Source: JAVMKJ01 sp031732875 (GTDB lineage: Bacteria; Pseudomonadota; Gammaproteobacteria; Competibacterales; Competibacteraceae). Taken from it: a stretch of DNA of 5,754 bases. The number at the start of each line of letters is the position of its first letter. Position 1 is the first letter of the stretch. A program made the position numbers and the translations under genes. Positions 1 to 5,754 of the stretch are shown piece after piece. The notes beneath the pieces are model-generated. The model was given only the letters and a program-made list of their open reading frames with translations, did not search any database and was not told the origin of the DNA. The stretch covers positions 1-5,754 of the forward strand of contig JAVMKL010000102.1 in the NCBI GenBank assembly GCA_031732875.1. The letters are read 5' to 3'.

Positions 1-1839
1 CGCCCGGCGCATGAGGGGCTCGGCTTCGGCCAGCCGGTTGGTGGCCTGGAGCAACTGGGCCAGGTTGTTGAGGGTGACGGCTAGGATTACAGGGTCATTC
101 AACGCTTTGGCTTCATCCCTGGCCTGCTTGAGTTCCTGCTCTGCATCCGACCAGCGGGCTAAATCGTGCAAGAGATTAGCTATCTTCAATCGCGTATCGA
201 CTCGCTCCCCGGCGTCCGCGAGATGGTGCAGATGGTCGCGTAGGAAGGAAATCTTGTTTTCAGAGAACGACTTGAAGCTCAGGGTATCGGCCAGCTTGCC
301 GAAACGCTCGGCGAAGGCTTCCAGATTGCCGGATCGATGCAACTCCCAGCAGTCGATCATCTCCCGCAACTCGTTCAGATAATCGGTCGAAGGGGCGTCG
401 TCCACATGCCGGACGATCCAGGTGCCGAGCGGATCAAGGGGTAGCGAAGACGCCTCGCGCAGATACCGAACGGCTTTGTCCGGCGTGCCGCAGCCGGTGT
501 GCCATCGGGCGAGGTCCAGCTTGGCGACTGCTTTTTCCTCCGCTGACCCCACTTCGCTGAGGTAGTCGAGCGCCTGTTCGGCATCGCTGTCGCCGCGTTT
601 TGCGCGTAACTCGGCCCGCTTCTTCTCTCGCTCATCGACGCTGGGGTAATAAAGCGTGAAAAAGTCGAGCAGAAACGGTAGCCGCTCGCGCGCGCCCCGC
701 GACAAATTCATCGCCAGCCAGATGTCGAAGAAACCTTCTCGAATGGTGTAAAGCCGGGAGCGCTTGTCCTGGGGATGTGGCGTCGAACTCAGGTAGCGGG
801 CTTCGGTGAGGCGTTTGAGCAGCGACGAGGTTTGCGGCTGGCTCAACCGCATCCGCGCGGTGATGGCGGCGGGCGTTTTCTCCTGGTCCCGCATCACCGC
901 CATCGTTTCCAGCACTGCGCGTTCCTGCGGCGGCAGGTCGTTGAGGCGGCTTTGATAAAACGGCGTGATGCGGTCCAGCAGAATATGAAACTGTTGCCGG
1001 ACCTCGGTAATGGCGTCGTGAGCGATCAGCTCGTACAGCATCACGGTCAACCGTGGATTGCCTCCCGTCATGCGGTACAGGGCCAGCAGCTTTGGCCGCA
1101 GCGAGTCGAAATCTTGCAGTAGATCATCGCGCTGCTCCCATTCCAGATTGCGGCGGATGAGATCGAGCGTTTCCGTCTCGCTCAGGTCTTCGAGAATCTG
1201 CACGTCGAAAAAATCGTAAAACGGTTCCTCCACGCTGGTGATCGCGTCGAAATGCAGCGGCGCGGTGGCCAGCAGCAGGCAGCCGTTGTCGTCCATGAAG
1301 AATTTCCGCAGGGCGGCGATGTCGTTCTTCTTCTTGATCTGGCGGGTGAACACTTCGCCGAGATTTTCCAGCATCACCAGCACGGTGCGGCCACGCTCGC
1401 GATTTTGCCGGCGGATGGCGGGCACGAGGGTATCGATGATGGTGGCATCGTCTACTTCCGTGCGGAGCCGTTGATGCAAATCCCGCCAGAGCGGTTCGTC
1501 CGGCAGCGTGTCGCCGAGGATTTCGCAGAGACCGAGCAGGAAATCCGCGAACGAGAGCGTGCGGTGGGACTCCTCGGGAAAACGGGCCACCACGTAATGA
1601 GCGGCCAGGTCGGGCGCGGCCGCGATTTCGTCCTCGATCAGCGACAGCAAATGAGTCTTGCCGATGCCGCGCGGGCCGATGAACAGGAAGTGATGCTTGG
1701 AATTGCGCGACATCGACCCGCGCAGGATTTCGAGCGTGTCCTGCACGAGAGAGGCGCGGGCCACGGTGATGTGCCGCCGGTGCGCCGCCGAAGTCAGACC
1801 CGCCCGATAGAGGCCGAGGTGGGAGGTGGCTTCAGGCAT
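1..1839 (-). CDS. STAND/AAA-type P-loop ATPase with winged helix and C-terminal TPRs (3' end outside window)
   Basis: An open frame of 613 codons runs without a stop from ATG at 1839 to the left edge, so the C-terminus is missing. Seen: Walker A GPRGIGKT at residues 55-62; a Walker B-like strand VLVMLEN at 153-159, where the usual Asp-Glu is replaced by Glu-Asn; a TGGNPR motif at 258-263, typical of the lid region in archaeal-type and STAND ATPases; a winged-helix segment at about 303-366 with a MarR-like pattern (helix, turn, 'SQPQTSSLLKRLTEARYL', basic wing); then 'GFFDIWLAM'; a helical linker; and TPR-like helix pairs from about 550 to the edge. The last TPR (about 587-613) is textbook. 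The start overlaps the stop of the upstream ATPase gene by 8 bp and has a GGAAG ribosome site 7 bases upstream. Family knowledge: such proteins act as ATP-switched sensors or regulators, with TPRs binding a partner. No effector domain precedes the ATPase. The exact function is unknown. Confidence 0.85.
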   Translation of the reverse strand, partial: MPEATSHLGLYRAGLTSAAHRRHITVARASLVQDTLEILRGSMSRNSKHHFLFIGPRGIGKTHLLSLIEDEIAAAPDLAAHYVVARFPEESHRTLSFADFLLGLCEILGDTLPDEPLWRDLHQRLRTEVDDATIIDTLVPAIRRQNRERGRTVLVMLENLGEVFTRQIKKKNDIAALRKFFMDDNGCLLLATAPLHFDAITSVEEPFYDFFDVQILEDLSETETLDLIRRNLEWEQRDDLLQDFDSLRPKLLALYRMTGGNPRLTVMLYELIAHDAITEVRQQFHILLDRITPFYQSRLNDLPPQERAVLETMAVMRDQEKTPAAITARMRLSQPQTSSLLKRLTEARYLSSTPHPQDKRSRLYTIREGFFDIWLAMNLSRGARERLPFLLDFFTLYYPSVDEREKKRAELRAKRGDSDAEQALDYLSEVGSAEEKAVAKLDLARWHTGCGTPDKAVRYLREASSLPLDPLGTWIVRHVDDAPSTDYLNELREMIDCWELHRSGNLEAFAERFGKLADTLSFKSFSENKISFLRDHLHHLADAGERVDTRLKIANLLHDLARWSDAEQELKQARDEAKALNDPVILAVTLNNLAQLLQATNRLAEAEPLMRRA

Positions 1840-3067
1840 AGTATTTCTTCCACCAGGCTTTGAGCAGGCCACTGGCGAAATCGTACTGATTGTCCGTGAC
1901 TTCGCTGACGTAGAAATCGTTTTCCAGATCGCGCAGCAGTTGATTGAAATGCTGCTTGCGCTCGTGGGTGGGAATGGCTTGCCCCGCGTCGGCTAGATGG
2001 CGCTCGAATTCCTGCGTCAATTTGGCGCGACTCAGGCCGGTGGAACTCAGGCTGATTTGGCCCAGTAGTGCATAGGCGGCGGACAGGCGCGGCTCCTCGT
2101 AGTATTTGCCGATACGCGAATAATAATGCTGGAGCTTGTCCCTGGCGGCGCTGCTGACGACGAGTTGGGCGAATATCTGATCCACGTCGGCGGACGCCAG
2201 CTTGCGCGGCGCCTTCTTCCAGGATCGATAGAGTTCCTGCGTGGCCATCTGCATGAACAGCGGGATGGGCCGGCCGAGGTGCGCGCGCAGCCGCTCCGGG
2301 ACCGTGGCGTCGAAATCGACGCTACGACCGGCGAGCATCCGTTGCACGAATTCGATGACTTGGGCATCCGTGAGCACCGGCAGCGGCACATCATCGAGAT
2401 CGTTGATGAGATCGACAAGGCCGAGCGCATCCAGCGTGCCGGAGAGATTGACCGAACCGCCGATCAGCCAGCGGGCGCGGTCCTGGCTGGGATGCGGGTC
2501 TTGGCGCTGGGCGCGGAACCAGGCCAGAAACTCGCGCAGCAGCTTGGAACTTTCCTTGTGGAGGTTGAACAGCATGTCCGGCAGCTCGTCCACGATGAGC
2601 AGGACGGGCGATTCCTGTTTCCGAATTTGACTGAGAAATTTGTCGCCGTGCTGCCGCCAGTTGCTTCGCCAATCGGGGTCGGTGTTTCGCAACCCCACCC
2701 TGAATTCGCCAAATTCAATTTCCGATATCCGGCTCAAGGTATCGGCAAGGAGTTTCCAACCGTTCGCCAGTTGCTTGACGTATTCGGGATGCCGGTCTTG
2801 CAAGGTGTCGAGTAGGGTTTGAAAGAAATCGGCGGGGTGAGTAAGGTCCTGGACGTTCTGGTAAATCACCGTGAAACCGTGTTTGGGGAAATCCCGCAAG
2901 TGATCCATCACGCTGGTCTTGCCAGTGCGACGGGGGGCGGTGAGCAGGACGTGCCGGGTGCGGATGGCCTCCCAAAGTTCAGCGAGGAAAGCGTCGCGGA
3001 ACATCAGATCGGAAGAGTCCACCGGGGCGCCGGTATGGAACTCGGGACAGTCGGGATTGGACGGCAT
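1832..3067 (-). CDS. AAA/archaeal-type P-loop ATPase, 411 aa
   Basis: Seen: Walker A APRRTGKT at residues 44-51, preceded by a hydrophobic strand (HVLLT); a complete Walker B VLLIVDELP at 155-163 with Asp160 and Glu161; a sensor-1-like strand WLIGGSVNL at 200-208; a lid-like LGRPIPLF at 264-271; and a C-terminal alpha-helical region from about 325 ending in 'FASGLLKAWWKKYYA'. That end resembles the winged-helix terminus of archaeal-type ATPases (the DUF234-like group). There is no signal peptide or membrane segment, so it should be cytoplasmic. I chose ATG 3067 over the in-frame TTG at 3106 because AGGAG sits 9 bases before the ATG, while the TTG would start only about 10 bases after the predicted transcription start. 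It is the first gene of a two-gene operon with the TPR ATPase. Family knowledge: nucleotide-dependent switch or remodelling ATPases, often of undefined role. Its specific substrate cannot be read from the sequence. Confidence 0.88.
   Translation of the reverse strand: MPSNPDCPEFHTGAPVDSSDLMFRDAFLAELWEAIRTRHVLLTAPRRTGKTSVMDHLRDFPKHGFTVIYQNVQDLTHPADFFQTLLDTLQDRHPEYVKQLANGWKLLADTLSRISEIEFGEFRVGLRNTDPDWRSNWRQHGDKFLSQIRKQESPVLLIVDELPDMLFNLHKESSKLLREFLAWFRAQRQDPHPSQDRARWLIGGSVNLSGTLDALGLVDLINDLDDVPLPVLTDAQVIEFVQRMLAGRSVDFDATVPERLRAHLGRPIPLFMQMATQELYRSWKKAPRKLASADVDQIFAQLVVSSAARDKLQHYYSRIGKYYEEPRLSAAYALLGQISLSSTGLSRAKLTQEFERHLADAGQAIPTHERKQHFNQLLRDLENDFYVSEVTDNQYDFASGLLKAWWKKYYA
1847..1851 (-). promoter_or_regulatory. 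Ribosome binding site of the TPR ATPase gene
   Basis: On the minus strand GGAAG lies 7 bases before the ATG at 1839, inside the last codons of the upstream ATPase gene. Together with the 8-bp overlap (ATGCCTGA) it supports this start and translational coupling of the two ATPases. Confidence 0.55.
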
Positions 3068-3076
3068 GGCGGGGCG

Positions 3077-3081
3077 CTCCT
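3077..3081 (-). promoter_or_regulatory. Ribosome binding site deciding the start of the 411-aa ATPase
   Basis: AGGAG on the minus strand, 9 bases before the ATG at 3067. It is the only Shine-Dalgarno-like motif near the possible starts, and it favours ATG 3067 over TTG 3106. Confidence 0.6.
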
Positions 3082-3122
3082 GGCTTGCATGGCAAAATAG
3101 TTGCAAATCAATTTTGTTTTAT

Positions 3123-3151
3123 CTTATATATGAAAGACAATAAAGTTACAA
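3123..3151 (-). promoter_or_regulatory. Predicted sigma70-type promoter for the ATPase operon
   Basis: On the minus strand TTGTAA (3151-3146, 4 of 6 matches to TTGACA) is separated by exactly 17 bases from TATAAG (3128-3123, 5 of 6 matches to TATAAT). It lies in an AT-rich stretch that stands out from the GC-rich surroundings. Transcription would begin near 3116, giving a leader of about 50 bases before the ATG at 3067. This is a motif-based prediction. AT-rich DNA yields chance matches, so confidence is moderate. Confidence 0.5.
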
Positions 3152-3278
3152 GACAGAAATGTTTTTATTTCTCGGTTACTCATACCTGGTGTGGGAGAAA
3201 GGAACTTGGCTTGCTGCTGACCGCCAAGCCCGGGAAGTCAGTAATAATTTGAATGGGCAGGCTTAAGTTGGCGCCTAT

Positions 3279-3311
3279 GTCACCTCACCGCTCCTATGGG
3301 AAGTCACCTCA
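3279..3311. repeat. Pair of 9-bp direct repeats, GTCACCTCA
   Basis: GTCACCTCA occurs at 3279-3287 and 3303-3311, 24 bases apart start to start. Each copy is preceded by CCTATG, at 3274-3279 (overlapping the first copy by one base) and at 3293-3298 (4 bases before the second). The pair therefore looks like two copies of a longer unit, CCTATG(n)TCACCTCA, that differ by a small insertion. This could be a regulator site pair or a remnant of a small intergenic repeat. Confidence 0.55.
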
Positions 3312-3319
3312 TGGGTGAC
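3303..3319. repeat. Perfect 6-bp inverted repeat, GTCACC-N5-GGTGAC
   Basis: GTCACC at 3303-3308 and GGTGAC at 3314-3319 are exact reverse complements separated by TCATG. The dyad overlaps the second direct repeat. There is no T tract after it on either strand, so it does not look like a terminator. It could be a dimeric regulator site, but it lies about 150 bases upstream of the predicted promoter, which argues against a simple repressor operator. Confidence 0.5.
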
Positions 3320-3459
3320 AGTTGGCCGGTTGGACGGTGATCGGGGAAGGAGAGGGTGTGTCGATCTGGCGCCCTTGTAGGATATTAGTCGGCCGGACAA
3401 TCTGATGCCCTTGGCCACGCTCGAAGTGTTCGCCAAATGAGTATAGGAGTTTCGCCGCT

Positions 3460-4740
3460 TCAGCTCGACCGTCTCCGACCCTCGCGAGCGAGCCTTGCCG
3501 CCAGGGCGGTGAGACCCAGGGCGACGGCCAGCAGGACCGCCGAAACGGCCAGGCTATCGAGCAGCGCCGGCGCCGCCGCCAGCAGGATACCCAACTCCAG
3601 CATCATGATACCGGACAGCAGCTTGAGCAGCCGCCCCTCCCGTTCCGTGAGCTTGCGGGCGCCCAGGGTGCGCGCGAAGACGAACACGATCAGCGCCAGC
3701 GGCAGCACGTAGATCAGGTTGTAGAAGGCCAAATAGCCATAGCGAGCACCGGCCGACAGATCGCTCAAAGTCAGCAGGCGGGTGTACACCATGGGAAAGC
3801 CGGCGGTGCACAGCAGTTCGTAGAAATTGGCCGCCACCGCGAGCAGAATGGTCGCGCCCAGCATGGCCGGCAGGTTATCGGCGTTGAGGATCGCCCGCGC
3901 CCGCCGATAAATGTCGGGCTTGCGCGATTCGGGAATCGACAGGGTGATGCCCCGTTCGAAGGCGAAGAAGTCCTTGATGTTGAGGATTCCCACCACGATC
4001 GCCACAAGGCCGGCGGCCAGGGTGATCCACGCCAGCGCCCCGAGAAGCTGGAACACATTCAGCCAGGCCGCCATGAAGGCGAAGTACATCAGCCCCGAGG
4101 TCAGCACGAAAATCCCGCCGATCAGGGACATCCGGGAACGGCTTTTCTGGTGGGCGAGCAGGCTGAGCAGAAACAGCAGGACGAAAAAGGCGCAGGGATT
4201 GAAGGCATCCAGCCCGGCGAGTACCATCGTAAAAACCGGCAGGGACAGGCTGTCGGCCGCCACCTCGCCGAGCAGGGGCACCCGCACCTTCGGCGGTTCG
4301 GCGGGCGCCGCGACGACGGTGGTCGCGGTCCCTCGAAGCGCCCGCGCCCGGCATTCGTCCAGTCGCCGCAGCAGCGCGGCGCCGGTGGTGGCCGCATCGT
4401 CCCACCCCGTTTCCATCGCGCCGCAGGCGATCAGGGTCGGCACCGCTTCCGCCGTTTGTCCGAGCGATTCGGCCAGCGTGATGAAACGCCGGGCGTTTTC
4501 CCGCTGACGCGAGACTTCGAGCGAATGGACGATCACCCAGGGTCGCTCGGTGGGAATCGCCTCCACGAACGGGTGCGCCTCCAGGCAATGCGGGCAGGTT
4601 TCCGACCAGAAGAAGTAGAGATGCACTTGGACGTTGCCGGCCGCATCCGTCTCGACCCAGGGGCCTTGCGCGAACGCGACGCCAGCGATCAGCAGCCAGG
4701 CTGTCAAGGTGCTCAGCCCTGCTTTGGTCCGCCCGATCAT
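3460..4740 (-). CDS. Thioredoxin-like domain fused to DsbD/CcdA-type transmembrane thiol-disulfide domain, 426 aa
   Basis: Seen: an N-terminal signal peptide (basic start, hydrophobic core at 12-21, AFA before a probable cut after residue 24); a thioredoxin-like domain at about 38-135 with active-site CPHC at 49-52 and a cis-proline motif VPT at 100-102; a Pro/Ala-rich linker at about 143-155; then six or seven membrane segments from about 165 to 417. Two membrane cysteines, NPC at 181-183 and ELLC at 308-311, fall where the DsbD/CcdA family keeps its redox pair. A conserved-looking loop 'IKDFFAFERGITLSIPESRK' lies between membrane segments. Family knowledge: DsbD/CcdA proteins carry electrons from cytoplasmic thioredoxin across the membrane to periplasmic thiol proteins; here the periplasmic acceptor would be the fused N-terminal domain. 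Start: ATG 4740 is chosen because it gives a clean signal peptide, a GGAGAG site and a 4-bp ATGA overlap with the CDF gene. Frames extending upstream to 4896 lie inside that gene. The physiological client is not visible. Confidence 0.88.
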   Translation of the reverse strand: MIGRTKAGLSTLTAWLLIAGVAFAQGPWVETDAAGNVQVHLYFFWSETCPHCLEAHPFVEAIPTERPWVIVHSLEVSRQRENARRFITLAESLGQTAEAVPTLIACGAMETGWDDAATTGAALLRRLDECRARALRGTATTVVAAPAEPPKVRVPLLGEVAADSLSLPVFTMVLAGLDAFNPCAFFVLLFLLSLLAHQKSRSRMSLIGGIFVLTSGLMYFAFMAAWLNVFQLLGALAWITLAAGLVAIVVGILNIKDFFAFERGITLSIPESRKPDIYRRARAILNADNLPAMLGATILLAVAANFYELLCTAGFPMVYTRLLTLSDLSAGARYGYLAFYNLIYVLPLALIVFVFARTLGARKLTEREGRLLKLLSGIMMLELGILLAAAPALLDSLAVSAVLLAVALGLTALAARLAREGRRRSS

Positions 4741-5681
4741 CGCGGGCTCTCCAGATGAGTGTTGTGCGTGGATTTCGCGCCCCGCGCGCCCAGCCACCGT
4801 ACCGTCCGAGTCATGGGTTCGGGTTGCAGAGTGGCGTGCTGGATGTCGAAACGCTCGGCGAGCAGGATATGACAGGCGTCCAACACCATCTCCCATCGAC
4901 GCAGATCGCGCACCACCAGATGAGCCGAGAGTAAAATCTGCTCCGGCGCGACGCTCCAGATGTGCAGGTCATGCACCGAGGCCACGCCGGGCACGGTCGC
5001 CAGCGCCCGTCCGACCTCTTCCGGCGCCAGCGTGAACGGGGTTCCTTCCATCAGCCCGTGCAGCGCCTCGCGCAGCAGCCGCAGGCTGGACAGGAGCACG
5101 AGCGCGCCGATGCCCAGGGACAGCAGCGGGTCGATGGGCGTCCAGGCGGTGAAGGCGATCACGACGCCGGACAGCAGCGCGCCGACAGAACCGAGCAGAT
5201 CGCCGAGGACATGCAGCAAGGCGGCGCGGGTGTTGAGATTGCGCTCTCCACGACCGAGCAGCCACGCCACCCCGATGTTGATCGCCAGTCCGGCGGCGGC
5301 GGCCAGCGACACGGCCTCACCGATGACCGGCTGCGGGTCGCGCAGGCGCTGGACGGCGGACACCGTGATCCAGGCCACCAGCGCCAACAGACCCAGGCTG
5401 TTGATCAACGCCGCCAGGAATTCGGCGCGACCGAAACCGTAGCTGTGCCGCGCCGAGGCCGGGCGGTGGGCCAGCCAGGCCGCCGCCGCCGCCAGCGCCA
5501 GGGCGGCGGCATCGTTGATCATGTGACCGGCGTCGGCCACCAGCGCCAGCGATCCCGCCCACCAGCCTACGCCGGCTTCCACCCCGGCATACGCCAGGGT
5601 CAGGGCGGTGGCCAGCCACAGGACGCGACCGGCGGTTTCGGGGTGATGGTGATGATCGTGTTCGTGATGGGGGTGGTGCAT
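4737..5681 (-). CDS. Cation diffusion facilitator (CDF) transporter, CzcD/ZitB-like, 314 aa
   Basis: Seen: a histidine-rich N-terminus (nine His in the first 13 residues); six membrane segments at about 20-42, 47-70, 86-109, 122-142, 155-179 and 183-201; the metal-site motif DAGHMIND (His53 and Asp57) in segment 2 and LLHVLGD (His157 and Asp161) in segment 5; and a cytoplasmic C-terminal domain at about 213-290 with VHDLHIWS at 236-243. The His-Asp/His-Asp site is the arrangement known from zinc- and cadmium-exporting CDF proteins, so proton-driven export of Zn2+ (possibly Cd2+ or Co2+) from the cytoplasm is the likely role. Its length is normal for the family. The stop overlaps the start of the thioredoxin-DsbD-like gene (ATGA), and an 18-base gap separates it from the partial gene upstream. 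No clear Shine-Dalgarno motif precedes ATG 5681, but the His-rich beginning is typical of the family and there is no better start. The metal specificity is inferred. Confidence 0.93.
   Translation of the reverse strand: MHHPHHEHDHHHHPETAGRVLWLATALTLAYAGVEAGVGWWAGSLALVADAGHMINDAAALALAAAAAWLAHRPASARHSYGFGRAEFLAALINSLGLLALVAWITVSAVQRLRDPQPVIGEAVSLAAAAGLAINIGVAWLLGRGERNLNTRAALLHVLGDLLGSVGALLSGVVIAFTAWTPIDPLLSLGIGALVLLSSLRLLREALHGLMEGTPFTLAPEEVGRALATVPGVASVHDLHIWSVAPEQILLSAHLVVRDLRRWEMVLDACHILLAERFDIQHATLQPEPMTRTVRWLGARGAKSTHNTHLESPR
4747..4752 (-). promoter_or_regulatory. Ribosome binding site of the thioredoxin-DsbD-like gene
   Basis: GGAGAG on the minus strand lies 6 bases before ATG 4740, within the last codons of the CDF gene. 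It marks the signal-peptide start as the real one and supports coupled translation through the ATGA overlap. Confidence 0.6.
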
Positions 5682-5699
5682 GGGAGAGGGCGCGCGATT

Positions 5700-5754
5700 T
5701 CAGGCGCTCAACAGCGTCTTGATCTCCTCCACCGACAACACCTTGCCGGTGCTC
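5700..5754 (-). CDS. C-terminal end of an unidentified protein (5' part outside window)
   Basis: Reading from the right edge on the minus strand, 17 codons give STGKVLSVEEIKTLLSA followed by TGA at 5702-5700. The residue pattern (short strand, then an amphipathic helix to the end) looks like the natural terminus of a folded protein, and the following gene begins 18 bases later on the same strand, as expected in an operon. Too little is present to name a family. Confidence 0.5.
   Translation of the reverse strand, partial: STGKVLSVEEIKTLLSA

Larger units (their letters stand above)
3068..3459. other. Intergenic region between the ATPase operon and the CDF/thioredoxin operon
   Basis: These 392 bases hold no credible gene on either strand. 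The left part (about 3095-3180) is AT-rich and carries the predicted promoter. The part at about 3270-3320 holds short direct and inverted repeats. The rest (3320-3459) is GC-rich with only very short frames. I see no GC stem followed by a T run that would qualify as a terminator for the thioredoxin-DsbD-like gene, so readthrough into the ATPase operon is possible. Confidence 0.7.

Noticed and set aside
1252..1863. Plus-strand open frame of about 200 codons opposite the TPR ATPase
   Set aside because: It is antisense to a 613-codon frame with clear domains. Its composition is Gln/Arg/Gly-rich and no family features are seen.
2126..2815. Long plus-strand open frame opposite the 411-aa ATPase
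   Set aside because: It is antisense to a gene with intact Walker motifs. The product shows no recognisable domain, and such frames are common opposite GC-rich genes.
3068..3106. TTG start at 3106 adding 13 residues to the 411-aa ATPase
   Set aside because: It has no ribosome site and almost no leader after the predicted promoter, while the ATG at 3067 has AGGAG at good spacing.
3205..3228. Inverted repeat CTTGGC/GCCAAG with 12-base loop as a terminator
   Set aside because: The stem is only 6 bp, the loop is long and no T run follows on either strand.
3279..3319. CRISPR-like array
   Set aside because: There are only two 9-bp repeats with a 15-base spacer and no further units, far below CRISPR repeat and spacer sizes.
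3405..3440. Short plus-strand frame MPLATLEVFAK ending in TGA
   Set aside because: The frame is only 12 codons, with a stop not far upstream and no ribosome site. It could be a gene remnant, but nothing identifies it.
4741..4896. N-terminal extension of the thioredoxin-DsbD-like frame up to 4896
   Set aside because: It lies wholly inside the CDF gene, has low-complexity Arg/His-rich content, and would bury the clear signal peptide and ribosome site at 4740.

Overview
The window reads as a GC-rich bacterial chromosome. Every gene I can support lies on the minus strand, so transcription runs from the high coordinates towards position 1. Protein features (a thioredoxin domain fused to a DsbD/CcdA-type membrane domain, a CzcD/ZitB-type cation transporter, and an ATPase ending in 'LNNLAQLLQATNRLAEAEPL'-style TPRs) fit a Gram-negative proteobacterium. 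A gammaproteobacterium of the Competibacter/Thiotrichales kind is my best guess, but this is inference from protein style and not a database match.

Right half (3460-5754): the last 17 codons of an unidentified gene enter from the right edge (5700-5754). After 18 bases comes a cation diffusion facilitator (CDF) with a histidine-rich N-terminus (4737-5681). Its stop overlaps, by 4 bp (ATGA), the start of a secreted or membrane-anchored thioredoxin-DsbD-like fusion protein (3460-4740). These two genes are almost certainly translated together. Together they suggest metal-ion efflux from the cytoplasm linked to thiol-disulfide handling at the cytoplasmic membrane.

Middle (3068-3459): a 392-base gap without a credible gene. 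It holds an AT-rich stretch with a good sigma70-like promoter pointing at the left-hand genes, and a small cluster of direct and inverted repeats. I see no convincing rho-independent terminator.

Left half (1-3067): a two-gene operon of P-loop ATPases. The first (1832-3067) is a 411-residue ATPase with intact Walker A and B motifs and a C-terminal region resembling the winged-helix end of archaeal-type ATPases. The second overlaps it by 8 bp, starts at 1839 and runs off the left edge. Its 613 visible residues contain a P-loop NTPase domain with a degenerate Walker B, a MarR-like winged helix and the start of a TPR array. The layout recalls STAND-type signalling NTPases, but no effector domain is visible in either protein. 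This ATPase pair is the most interesting part of the window, as a candidate two-component sensing or conflict module whose remaining parts would lie beyond the left edge.
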